From Marinobacter segnicrescens (GTDB lineage Bacteria; Pseudomonadota; Gammaproteobacteria; Pseudomonadales; Oleiphilaceae), in contig NZ_FOHZ01000017.1 in the NCBI RefSeq assembly GCF_900111555.1, positions 1-62,401 of the forward strand: a DNA stretch of 62,401 nucleotides. The letters are read 5' to 3'. The notes under the pieces were generated by a model that worked only from the letters and a program-made list of their open reading frames with translations, did no database searches and was not told where the DNA came from. Below are positions 1 through 8,544 of this stretch, one piece after another. Positions within the stretch are counted from its first letter, which is position 1; every line of letters starts with the position of its first letter. Made by a program: the position numbers and the translations under genes.

Positions 1-113
1 CGCTTACAACCTCATCACCGGATTCAATCGCGGACATGCCACCGTCTTTCATCAGCTTCTTCCAACGGAACAACAGACTTGCTGATATACCATGATCCTC
101 GCACCGGTGAACC
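1..113 (-). pseudogene. Fragment of IS2-group (IS3 family) transposase OrfA
   Basis: Read on the minus strand, one frame gives HGISASLLFRWKKLMKDGG followed by MSAIESGDEVVS. This lines up with the helix-turn-helix part of IS2 OrfA (HGVAASQLFLWRKQ, then a Gly-rich turn and GEQVV). The reading frame runs off the left edge, so the rest of the element lies outside. The N-terminal part of OrfA is missing: upstream, the sequence turns into integrase-like sequence within a few codons. What I see is the motif. That it is an IS end truncated by recombination is inference. Confidence 0.55.
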
Positions 114-330
114 ACATTAATTCGACAATCAGCCGGTGCTTGGGGTGCGACTCGCTTTCAAAAGACCTGGCACTTCGGGTTTGCGCAGATACTTGGGCAC
201 GGTGTCCAGGCTTTCGACCAGCATCTGGCGCTTGGAGATGAGCCGGTCCCAGTCGATCTCCACCCGCTGGATCGCGCTCTGTGAAATGACGATGCGCTGA
301 TGATAGATTTTGACATTTTCCGTCCATGGA
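97..330 (-). pseudogene. Broken tyrosine recombinase/integrase fragment
   Basis: Two overlapping minus-strand frames together read like the core-binding/catalytic junction of a phage-type integrase. The first contains SLDTVPKYLRKPEV. After a frame change near 160, the second contains HRLIVELMWFTGARI, the typical box I with the TG-R start of the catalytic domain. There is no start codon in frame and a stop lies just upstream of the first part. The catalytic Arg box is cut off right after GARI, where IS OrfA sequence begins. It is a dead fragment, and the assignment rests on short motifs. Confidence 0.4.
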
Positions 331-642
331 ACTGTCGATTAACAGATGGCCTTAAGGGCACGGCGAAGCGCCCTCTTCCGACCCTGTCAGTATGGCAAGT
401 GTTTGGCAAACAGCAAGAAATGGCGCTTGGTTGACGAACTATGGGGAAGCGTCAAAGTAAATTCCTAAGGCAATTAGAAATCAAAGACAACCGAGATCAT
501 TGACGCTTGCGAGCTCGTGTCTGGGCTTGTCTGAAAGCGCATCTCAAAGAATGGACTTGTCTAGCAACCAACGGTTTCAAACACTGGCTCTCGTTCTCCA
601 GCAGTTCCAAGCGGCGGAGAAGCAACTGCGGGCAGGTTAAGG
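331..642. other. Intergenic, no recognisable gene
   Basis: Low-quality open frames only. The sequence sits downstream of the hydrolase gene (which ends at 643) and I see no RNA, repeat or clear terminator in it. It probably belongs to the same patchwork of mobile-element debris. Confidence 0.4.
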
Positions 643-1584
643 TTAGTTGGTCAGTGCCTCATAGATTGCCTTGCTCGCCTCTCTGGCTTTGAGATGGGGT
701 CGAACATCGTGTCTTTCGTCACCATCTTGGTATTCAACAGTGCTGTAGTTCGCAATACCTGAGAAACCGATAGTTCGTTCTGTTAACGAGTCACCCAATG
801 TAACCACATCTTCAACGTCGTGTATGTTGATCCATCTTTCGACGGGGGGCTGAGTGAACTCGAGATTCTTCCGATCAAGGCTTTTTTGCATAAATTTCAG
901 GCTCAGCGGAGAGCCTAACGTAATAAAGAGCGGAACCTTCGCGCTCTGCGCCGTAGGGTTCAAAAGCATACGATAGCCAATGACAGTTCCAAGGGAATGA
1001 GTAATTAATATAATCGGTTCATCACTGAGGTTTTCGATGGGCTCCATTGGGTCTGAAATACCACTGATCAACTCCATAATCTGTCGCTCGATCCCATTTC
1101 GCAAACCTCGATGATCGCAATAAACGGCGGCTTGCTCGAGGTATTTGCGAGTCAGATTTTTTGAAACCTCCGGCGGTAACATACGTTCCAGCATACCACC
1201 TAACTTTATCAAATTACGGCGGATTAGCCCCTGAACTAGAACCTCGTCGGGCGGGAGCGTGATTCCTTGGCCTGACGCATACTCTTGCAATAAGCCGATT
1301 CCATTACCAGAACTCTCCAATTCCCCATGCGCTAGCGTGACTAGATTGTCGAGATCGAATTTAGGCAGCTCTTGATTAAGAACTTCCTTAAGATAAGTAG
1401 TACCATAACATGCAGCGTAAAGCCTTTGTGCATAGTAGCCTACTGTTATTTTCGGTGGATTGGGTATTGCTCCAAAATTGTGTTGACGCCATCCCTCCAC
1501 TAAAAAGCTCCACCAGCTCGCTTCAATATTACTTGGGAAATAATTGTGGTTATTTACCCCGTGAATGAATACGATATGCGCCAT
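643..1584 (-). CDS. Alpha/beta-hydrolase (lipase/esterase-like), partner of the caspase-like protease
   Basis: A 313-residue protein starting MAHIVFIHGVNNH. The HG of IHGVNNH is the usual oxyanion-hole strand of alpha/beta hydrolases. The nucleophile elbow is ITHSLGT with Ser197. WINIHDVEDVV (Asp256 or Asp259) and RPHLKA (His297) fit the other two triad members. There is no signal peptide, so it is probably cytoplasmic. The substrate is unknown; a lipid or acyl ester is a reasonable guess. The ATG at 1584 is preferred over one 24 nt upstream because GGAG lies 8 nt before it. It follows the caspase-like gene by 45 nt on the same strand, so the two are probably co-transcribed. The DNA is more AT-rich than the core genes. 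Confidence 0.75.
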   Translation of the reverse strand: MAHIVFIHGVNNHNYFPSNIEASWWSFLVEGWRQHNFGAIPNPPKITVGYYAQRLYAACYGTTYLKEVLNQELPKFDLDNLVTLAHGELESSGNGIGLLQEYASGQGITLPPDEVLVQGLIRRNLIKLGGMLERMLPPEVSKNLTRKYLEQAAVYCDHRGLRNGIERQIMELISGISDPMEPIENLSDEPIILITHSLGTVIGYRMLLNPTAQSAKVPLFITLGSPLSLKFMQKSLDRKNLEFTQPPVERWINIHDVEDVVTLGDSLTERTIGFSGIANYSTVEYQDGDERHDVRPHLKAREASKAIYEALTN

Positions 1585-1629
1585 GACTATGCTCCACAGT
1601 TTAATCATTCGAGACTATATTTCTGTGCA

Positions 1630-3333
1630 CTATTGCTGAGTTTTTGGGGCTTCCTCATATAACTCTGGAAAATTACCAAAATATTCTAACATCCACTTAC
1701 TTATAATACGTATACCATATTCTTCCCTGAGAACAGTATGTGCGTCAGTTCCCGGTAAATACTTTATTTGTTGTAATGGCGAAAAAACTGGGTCAATCGG
1801 TTCGGTGAACAGAATTGACCAACCACGATTTAATATCGGAAGCTGTGTGGAAAGGGGAATATCGTGAGCCAAAAGCTTTTGGTTTTTGGCATCATACCTG
1901 ATCGGAATCCGTGCCAAAAGAGCGAGGTCTATCGCTACCTTGTCAGTCCTAGCGGCGAGATCGAGGAAAAGTTCTTTAATTGTTCTTCTTTTACCACTTG
2001 CTTCGTAAAGATAGGCAAGCGACAAGGGAGCCAAAGGATCTTCATAAAGACGATCCCTGGCTTGCTCAACTAAAACTTTCAGTGTGTCGAAATCACTATT
2101 ACCAGCGGTAAGCTCGTGGAGGAGCAAGCCCCCACTTTCCTGAATCCGTGTTATGTTTAAGTGATTTGAAGGGAGCAGCTTCAAGGAGAACTCACTATGA
2201 AAGTCGTCAATTCGGCCGGCGGAAACCATGGTTTCGAATCCCGAAAATTCGGGTACCAGAACAGCACCACTCTCATACTGGACAAATTTTATTCCTGGCC
2301 GATTGACATCGTGGAATACCTCGACTTGATAGCGAGTCTTGAAGGGGTTAGGGAGCCCGGAGGACACATTCTTGAGAATTGTCTCTAAGTCAGATGATAT
2401 CTGATCGATGCTGCTATCTAGTAGCGAAAAATGCCCTACATCGCTTGTTTCTGGCGCTATAGGGCGAGATGGTTGCTCGGCTTTAGCAGTGGGACCGGGA
2501 GTTGTCTGGGAGCCAATTGGGGTTTTCTCTTTAGCCCTTGTCAAAGGATCAGTCTCTTGACGATAGATGCATCCTGGATGATCTACGTCAGGGATCATCC
2601 AGGGTACAGCATTCCCGTTTAATTTAGAGACTAAATTATCGAACCTAGGTTCAATATATGTTCTTAGAGATCGATTGGTAACGGTTGGCTGGCCTTCATA
2701 GATTGATACCATTTTATCCAATGCCTCCTGAGGGATTGGCGAATCCAGAATCGCCCTCCTGACGACCTGTGAGAAAACTGGGCCGTCACCATTGGCCAAC
2801 GTGGTTGAACCTCTTGAAGATGCAAAAAACATATCGGTGCGGATGTTTCGAGGAGGTGTCGAATTCAATGGGTCAGGGAATACTGGGGAACTCCCACCTT
2901 GAATGTCCCTTGGTTCGGCACAAGCATCCCCAAACAACCTAATATGTTCAGGTTGATATTTTTCTACGATTTCTTTCATGGACATGACATCAAGTCGATC
3001 TTGCCATGTATTTTCGCCATTATTCAGTATCCAGAATTGCTCGTATCGTCCCCTGCTATATCCGTGGCCACAGAAATATATAAAAATACATCTTCGGTTA
3101 TGTAGCCCATTACTTTCGTTGGGGAAGGTTTTATTCCTAAAATTCTTTTTCTCAATATATTTCGTGATTCCGGGGCCGCTTAAAGGCTTATTCTTGTCGG
3201 AAAAAAGCCATGTTTCAAAATTCTGGCGCCGTGCCCACACTACCAAGTCTTGCATGTACCGATAGGTTTTGTCCGGTAGTTCTGGAAGGTCTCTTGGCTT
3301 TGCTGCGACGATGCCGATAAAGAGATCTCGCAT
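1630..3333 (-). CDS. Caspase-like (clan CD) cysteine protease with C-terminal helical domain
   Basis: A 567-residue protein. Residues 1-200 read as a caspase/metacaspase fold: IFIYFCGHGYSRGR carries the catalytic His90-Gly91, LFGDACAEPRD carries catalytic Cys138, and FFASSRGSTTLANGDGPVFS is the usual strand after the active site. Residues about 270-315 form a Pro/Thr/Ser-rich linker. The last 250 residues are a separate domain I do not recognise, with helical, TPR-like stretches around 440-480. No signal peptide or membrane segment is visible. I chose the ATG at 3333 because GAGG lies 8 nt upstream; an ATG further up at 3372 lacks such a site. It heads a two-gene operon with the hydrolase at 643-1584. 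A role in programmed cell death or phage defence is inference from the fold pair and the mobile context. Confidence 0.72.
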   Translation of the reverse strand: MRDLFIGIVAAKPRDLPELPDKTYRYMQDLVVWARRQNFETWLFSDKNKPLSGPGITKYIEKKNFRNKTFPNESNGLHNRRCIFIYFCGHGYSRGRYEQFWILNNGENTWQDRLDVMSMKEIVEKYQPEHIRLFGDACAEPRDIQGGSSPVFPDPLNSTPPRNIRTDMFFASSRGSTTLANGDGPVFSQVVRRAILDSPIPQEALDKMVSIYEGQPTVTNRSLRTYIEPRFDNLVSKLNGNAVPWMIPDVDHPGCIYRQETDPLTRAKEKTPIGSQTTPGPTAKAEQPSRPIAPETSDVGHFSLLDSSIDQISSDLETILKNVSSGLPNPFKTRYQVEVFHDVNRPGIKFVQYESGAVLVPEFSGFETMVSAGRIDDFHSEFSLKLLPSNHLNITRIQESGGLLLHELTAGNSDFDTLKVLVEQARDRLYEDPLAPLSLAYLYEASGKRRTIKELFLDLAARTDKVAIDLALLARIPIRYDAKNQKLLAHDIPLSTQLPILNRGWSILFTEPIDPVFSPLQQIKYLPGTDAHTVLREEYGIRIISKWMLEYFGNFPELYEEAPKTQQ

Positions 3334-3830
3334 GATATGACCTCGAATTAAGAGGACAGATCTAAAGCTCAAAAATTCTCTGTCCCATGACCGATTTAGT
3401 CAAAGGTGAACTCGGCTTGTAATTAGGCGTTAGACGCCCCCTTACGAATTTTATATCAACGTGTTAGTTAAGCACGAACTAGGCCGAAAATAAATTATCC
3501 TTTTATTTCAGCTTTTTATCCTGTTGATCTAGATGGATCATGTTCTGTCTGTAAAATATACTGACAACCTTGAGCTTAATTCTTGACCCCTTGAGCACCC
3601 GAATGGACTTCGCCCGGTGTAGCCGACACGCCTAGCCTATGATTACAGCATAGGAGGAAGTGCCATGAGCAACCAACGCTACACCCCAGAATTCAAGGAC
3701 GAAGCGGTCCGACAAGTGTAACTATCCCTGTTTCAGTTGCACCGTTAATTAGAGTTTTCTTGACCCTGAGCCCGTATTAGGTCCATCCAGAATTGGGAGA
3801 ATTCGGCTGCTGCCCGGGTGCCGGTAATGG
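3334..3830. other. Intergenic with mobile-element debris
   Basis: AT-rich upstream region of the caspase-like gene, followed by the IS3-family stub described separately at 3585-3721. Downstream of the stub, 3722-3830 shows no gene I trust. The promoter of the protease-hydrolase operon should lie in 3334-3580, but I cannot point to convincing -35/-10 boxes. Confidence 0.4.
3585..3721 (+). mobile_element. 5' stub of an IS3-family insertion sequence
   Basis: A start codon at 3665, preceded by AGGAGG about 8 nt upstream, opens the typical IS3-family OrfA N-terminus MSNQRYTPEFKDEAVRQV, which then stops at 3719-3721 where the element is cut. The sequence from about 3585 (TGACCCCTTGAGCACCC) looks like the terminal repeat and leader. 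Only about 137 nt of the element remain, so it is inactive. Confidence 0.6.
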
Positions 3831-5546
3831 TCACGACGAGCAGCTATAGTGTGACGCCCCCCCAACGTCAAAGAGCTCCGGCGGCTTTAGCCTGTAGTAC
3901 TTCTTCTCTACGTCCTCAGATTGCTCGGCGTATGGCTGCGTCATCACGTCCTGCAGTTCTCGCAGCAAAGCGTAGTTACCCGCTGCCGCTTGCTGATAAG
4001 CAGGCACCACGAACCAGTCCCTCAAGCTGTACTTCGGGTTGACGAGCTTCATCTGACTGGAAAGCTCCTCACGCGCGCCAGGTCGCGTGAGCGAATGCCA
4101 ATGTGTGAGCCACGCTGACCAGCGCTTGTCCAGCCCTTCGGTGTCGGCAGCGTAGGTTGGGCCCTTGTAGAAACTCTTCTTGAGTGCCTCGATGTCCTCT
4201 GGCAAGTATGAGAGTTCCCGGAAGAACAGGGTGTAATCAACAGGCGTTTGCAGCATCAGCGTTGCCAGCTCGCGAAACAAATCCGCATCGAAAGCGTCGA
4301 GTCCTAGTTTGGCGGCCCACATTTTTTCCATTTGCGCCTGTATCACTTTCGGGAAATCACTTTGAATGTCCTCTAGTTGTCGAAGACAGTCCGCATGGCC
4401 TGCCACCAGTGGCCGCATCGCCGAACAAAATGAGTAGAAATTGCGTTCGGCCGCCGCTGGCTGGTTGAGAAACGCGAAGTGATGCCCACCACCCGTCCAT
4501 GGTTGGTAATGCGGATCAAATACATCACAGAATCCGAATGGTCCATAATCCAGCGTGAAACCGCCCGCCGCGCAGTTGTCGCTGTTGAAGTTGCCCTGGC
4601 AGTAGCCAACTCGGATCCAGTTAGCAACAAGCGACGTCAGTCGGCTGCGGAACTCGTCTGCAAGCAACACCACTTTTTTGGCGGTGACCAGTGACTGGTC
4701 GATAACGTCGCTGTACTCACGATCGATCAGGTGCAAGACAATCTTCTCGAGCTCCTCCATCGCCTGTGGGTGTTCCTGCTTGCGGGCGCGACGACTAAAG
4801 AGCTCAAGCTGCCCCACCCGAATGAACGATGGCGCGACCCGCGTAGAGATTGCAACTGGCTCGGAGATAAGCACGTCAGGATCGATTGAACGTGAGCCCT
4901 CCGAATACCATGGGCGCCTGACTTTCTCGGTTTTCGACACGTACAGACTCAGAGACCTTGACGTGGGCACGCCGAGCGCATGCATGTGCTCCTGAGCCAG
5001 GAACTCCCGTACACTAGACCGTAAAACGGCCCGGCCGTCCGCGCCTCGGCAGTAGGGCGTGCGCCCTGCCCCTTTCAGCTGCATTTCCCAGCGCTGGCCG
5101 TTGATGACGGCCTCAAGCACTGAAATCGCGCGACCGTCGCCGTAGCCGTTGCCGGTATGAAACGGGCATTGCTGATAGAACTCAGTGCCGTATATGGAAA
5201 GTGCGTAGCCACAGGCCCACCCGACGTTGCGCAGAGGCGCCGGAACCCGGGATAGGTCGCCGGAGAACATGCGAACAAAGTCATCTGACCGGGCTATGGT
5301 GTCGGCGAAACCCAGTTCGTGAAACAGGGCTTTCCCATGCGCGACGTATTCGGGGTCTTCGATTGGTGTGGGTCTGACCGGAACATAGTGGCCGGAAAAG
5401 ACTTGGCGTGGCGAATGGTCAACTCCGTCTGCTTTCGCCTCGGGATCGCAGTTGAGCGTATCCATGAGCGAATAGTCTGCCAACGCTGAGAGATCGTCGA
5501 GGGTGGCGACCGTTATGGGCGTGTCCTGGTGAGGTCGCTTATTCAT
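3831..5546 (-). CDS. selO: SelO family protein adenylyltransferase
   Basis: A 571-residue pseudokinase-fold protein of the SelO/YdiU family, which transfers AMP from ATP to Ser/Thr/Tyr of target proteins and links redox state to protein AMPylation. Recognisable blocks include [20 protein letters not shown] with the nucleotide-binding loop, [35 protein letters not shown] (catalytic loop) and [14 protein letters not shown] (metal-binding segment). The C-terminus SCSS carries Cys where eukaryotic SelO has selenocysteine, supporting an intact end. The ATG at 5546 has AGAGGAG upstream. It stands alone, transcribed away from emrA. Confidence 0.95.
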   Translation of the reverse strand: MNKRPHQDTPITVATLDDLSALADYSLMDTLNCDPEAKADGVDHSPRQVFSGHYVPVRPTPIEDPEYVAHGKALFHELGFADTIARSDDFVRMFSGDLSRVPAPLRNVGWACGYALSIYGTEFYQQCPFHTGNGYGDGRAISVLEAVINGQRWEMQLKGAGRTPYCRGADGRAVLRSSVREFLAQEHMHALGVPTSRSLSLYVSKTEKVRRPWYSEGSRSIDPDVLISEPVAISTRVAPSFIRVGQLELFSRRARKQEHPQAMEELEKIVLHLIDREYSDVIDQSLVTAKKVVLLADEFRSRLTSLVANWIRVGYCQGNFNSDNCAAGGFTLDYGPFGFCDVFDPHYQPWTGGGHHFAFLNQPAAAERNFYSFCSAMRPLVAGHADCLRQLEDIQSDFPKVIQAQMEKMWAAKLGLDAFDADLFRELATLMLQTPVDYTLFFRELSYLPEDIEALKKSFYKGPTYAADTEGLDKRWSAWLTHWHSLTRPGAREELSSQMKLVNPKYSLRDWFVVPAYQQAAAGNYALLRELQDVMTQPYAEQSEDVEKKYYRLKPPELFDVGGASHYSCSS

Positions 5547-5779
5547 AGGGGCTCCTCTTGCGTTGGTTGGATTATGGCCAACAGGACGAATTTAGCACTT
5601 TGCAGTAAGTTACTGATACATCCTCACCGAGGTTTAGTCCTTTCTGTGGTCGTCCACTGACATCCGGATCGCTCCAATAAAATCGTTGATTTTCAGCCCG
5701 GTTAATGGAAGCCTATCCATTAGCCTGCGTTTTATCCCTCTGCAGTGACTGCCTCAATAACAAAATTATAAGGTCAGTG

Positions 5780-6901
5780 ATGTTTATGGCCACACTCGCC
5801 AACCCCTTGTCGGGGCGTGCGGGCGGCAAGATCGTCCGACTCGTCATTGTGCTTCTGCTAGTGGCTGCCACCCTCTTCTGGACCGGTCGCTGGGTGCATT
5901 ATCGGCTCACACACGTACATGTCACCGACGCCCGCATCAAGACGGACATGGTCTCAGTGGCTGCCCGTCTGGCCGGGCGTGTTCTCGAGATGCCGGTTAC
6001 CGAAGGGGATAGCCTCACCCAGGGTCAGTTGTTACTGGGACTGGACAGTGCCCAGGCAGAGCAGGATCTGCGGGTGATTGAAGCCAGCCAGGTGACGCTG
6101 CAGGCCGAGCGTGGCCGGTTGGAAGCGGAACTGGCGCTGGCCGAAGCGGTGGATGCGAGCCGCATCACGATCGCCCGCCGGGCCCTGCAGGCTGCGGAAG
6201 TGGAGTGGGAGAAGCGCCAGCTGGATCTGGACAAGGCCCGTGCCGACCTTGGCCGCCTGAAGGGCATGGCCAGCAATAACATGGTGTCTGCCCAGCAACT
6301 GGCGGATGCCCAGTACCTGGTCGACAGCGCAGAGACGGAACTACGCTCAGCAAGCGCCGGCCAGAGCTCTGCCGAGGCCGCTCTCGCGGAAGCTGAGGCC
6401 CAGGCCCTGAAACAGCAGGTTTTGAAGCAGGAACTGGCGTCCCTGAATGCACGGCTGAGTGAAGTAGCTGCCCGCCGCCAGCGGCTGGCGCTGGATGTGG
6501 CTGATCACCGTGTGAGCAGTCCCCTGACCGGCGTGGTGGCCCGGACCTTTGTAGAGCCGGGCGAGTATGTGCAGGCAGGCCAGAACCTGATGATGGTGTA
6601 CAACCCGGACACGCTCTGGATCGAGACCAACGTCAAGGAAACCACCTTTGCCCGGGTACGAACAGGCCAGGCCGTGCGCATCCGGGTGGACGCCTTCTCA
6701 GGTGAGCGGTTCAGTGGCCGGGTCGAGCGCGTTGGCGCCGCAGCCACCAGCGAGTTCGCCCTGTTGCCAAGCCCCAACCCCAGCGGAAATTTCACCAAGA
6801 CCACGCAAAGGATTCCGGTACGAATCCACTTTGACGAGCCGGATCCGCGCCTGCGCCCCGGCATGATGGTCGAGGTGGGTATCCATGTCGCAGACGACTG
6901 A
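5780..6901 (+). CDS. EmrA/HlyD-type membrane fusion protein
   Basis: A 373-residue periplasmic adaptor. There is one N-terminal membrane helix (VRLVIVLLLVAATLFWTG), then a first lipoyl half, a long Ala/Glu/Gln-rich coiled-coil hairpin (about residues 95-225), a second lipoyl half (SSPLTGVVARTFVEPGEYV) and a beta-barrel domain. It bridges the inner-membrane transporter encoded next to an outer-membrane channel such as TolC, which is not in the window. The ATG at 5780 follows AAGG at good spacing; a longer reading from 5705 has no such site. The stop overlaps the start of the MFS gene by 17 nt, so the two are translationally coupled. The substrate is unknown. Confidence 0.9.
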   Translation: MFMATLANPLSGRAGGKIVRLVIVLLLVAATLFWTGRWVHYRLTHVHVTDARIKTDMVSVAARLAGRVLEMPVTEGDSLTQGQLLLGLDSAQAEQDLRVIEASQVTLQAERGRLEAELALAEAVDASRITIARRALQAAEVEWEKRQLDLDKARADLGRLKGMASNNMVSAQQLADAQYLVDSAETELRSASAGQSSAEAALAEAEAQALKQQVLKQELASLNARLSEVAARRQRLALDVADHRVSSPLTGVVARTFVEPGEYVQAGQNLMMVYNPDTLWIETNVKETTFARVRTGQAVRIRVDAFSGERFSGRVERVGAAATSEFALLPSPNPSGNFTKTTQRIPVRIHFDEPDPRLRPGMMVEVGIHVADD

Positions 6902-8453
6902 GGACCTGTTTCACCGTTACGGTCCCGCCTATAAATGGCTGGGCACCGTCACGGTGATGCTCGGCACCCTCTCCATGACCCTGGCCACCACCATTGTCAA
7001 CGTGGCCATTCCCGACATCATGGGCTATTTCGGCATTGCCCAGACGGAAGCACAGTGGCTATCCACCGGCTTTCTGGCCGCCATGGCGGCGTTCATGCTG
7101 GTCAGCGCATGGGCTCTGCAGGCGTTCGGCATGAAGGCGGCCTACATTGGTTGCCTGGTGGTGTTCATGCTGGCCTCAGTGCTGGGTGGCGTCGCCCCGA
7201 ACGAGGACCTGGTGATTCTGTCCCGGGTGTTGCAGGGCGCCATGGCCGGAGTTATCCAGCCCCTGGCCATGACCATTATTTTCCAGGTATTCCCGGAGAA
7301 ACAGCGGGGGCTGGGCATGGGGATCTACGGCCTGGGGGTAATTCTAGGCCCTGCCCTTGGTCCTGCTGTCGGTGGGGTACTGGTGGACTGGATCAGCTGG
7401 CGGGCCGTGTTCTTCATGCCTTTGCCCACCTGTTTGATGGCCATCGGTTTTGCCCTGTACTTTGCGCCGGACAAGACCGAGGGCAGCCCGTCGTCCCGTT
7501 TCGACTGGATCGGTTTCGGGTTTCTGTGCCTGTTTCTGGTCAGCCTGCTGTGGACCCTGTCCAATGGCCAGCGGGAAGACTGGCGGTCCCTGCTCATCGT
7601 GGGCACCGGCCTGTTTGCGCTGCTAATGGCAGTGGCGTTCATCGCCTGGGAGCTCCTGACCCCCAAACCCCTGCTGAACCTGCGGATCTTCGCCATTCCC
7701 GGGTTTGCCGCCGGTTGCGCCATCAGCTTCTGCTACGGGGCCGGCCTGTTCGGCTCCACCTACCTCATTCCGCTGTTTGTGCAGCAGATCCAGGGCTTTA
7801 CCGCCACGGCGGCGGGCCTGTTGCTGATGCCGGCAGGACTGGCCATGGCGTTGATCTTCCCGGTGGCCGGTTATATGGCGGACCGTTACCCCGCGCCGGC
7901 GGTGATAACCCTGGGCACCGTGATGCTGGCGGGTTCCAGTTACATGATGGGCTTGATGGATGTGTATACCCTGCCGTGGCTGATCGTGCTCTCGGCAACC
8001 ATCGGCCGCCTGGGGCTGGGCTTCGGCATGCCGGCCATCGGCACCGGCTCCCTGCGGGCACTGGATTACAGCCTGGTCAGCCAGGGCTCTGGTGCTGCTA
8101 ACTTCTCCCGTCAGATCGGTGGTGCTATCGGCGTCAACCTGCTGTCGGTCACGCTCGACTGGCGCACCATGCAGCACGCCCGGGTGATCACCGATACCCA
8201 GACCGCCGCCAATGCGCTTACCGGGGAGCTACTGGCCCGGTTCCAGAGCATGGCCCCGGCTGCCGGGCTGACGCCGGATCAGCTGGGGCCAGCATCCCTT
8301 GGCTTTCTGCGCCAGGCCATCTATTTTCAGGCCTCGGTCAGGGGCTTTCAGGACAGCTTTCTGATCCTGACGGGGGTCTTTGTACTGACCCTGATCCCGG
8401 TCTGGGTTATGTGGCGGTACACAAGGGTGAGCAAGGCGGAACCGCAGGCTTGA
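6885..8453 (+). CDS. DHA2-family (EmrB/QacA) MFS multidrug efflux transporter
   Basis: A 522-residue inner-membrane drug:H+ antiporter with about 14 hydrophobic helices. Family signatures visible are LATTIVNVAIPDIMG in helix 1, QWLSTGFLAAMAAFM in helix 2, and the motif C region YGLGVILGPALGPAVGG in helix 5. It forms a tripartite pump with the adaptor upstream (17-nt overlap). Nothing nearby reveals the substrate, and no dedicated regulator lies next to it. Confidence 0.92.
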   Translation: MSQTTEDLFHRYGPAYKWLGTVTVMLGTLSMTLATTIVNVAIPDIMGYFGIAQTEAQWLSTGFLAAMAAFMLVSAWALQAFGMKAAYIGCLVVFMLASVLGGVAPNEDLVILSRVLQGAMAGVIQPLAMTIIFQVFPEKQRGLGMGIYGLGVILGPALGPAVGGVLVDWISWRAVFFMPLPTCLMAIGFALYFAPDKTEGSPSSRFDWIGFGFLCLFLVSLLWTLSNGQREDWRSLLIVGTGLFALLMAVAFIAWELLTPKPLLNLRIFAIPGFAAGCAISFCYGAGLFGSTYLIPLFVQQIQGFTATAAGLLLMPAGLAMALIFPVAGYMADRYPAPAVITLGTVMLAGSSYMMGLMDVYTLPWLIVLSATIGRLGLGFGMPAIGTGSLRALDYSLVSQGSGAANFSRQIGGAIGVNLLSVTLDWRTMQHARVITDTQTAANALTGELLARFQSMAPAAGLTPDQLGPASLGFLRQAIYFQASVRGFQDSFLILTGVFVLTLIPVWVMWRYTRVSKAEPQA

Positions 8454-8544
8454 AAAGGCTTAGTGGCGTGGTCGAAGCATCCCCAACGGTCTCGGAATGG
8501 TTAACGTAGTTCTCAGGTAATTTGCCAGGCGCAACCGTACGGCT

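Noticed and set aside
3745..3834. A 29-codon minus-strand frame whose GTG overlaps the selO stop ([19 protein letters not shown] and on)
   Set aside because: The GTGA overlap and protein-like sequence are suggestive, but it is very short, has no known family, and borders mobile-element debris. It could be a decayed gene end.
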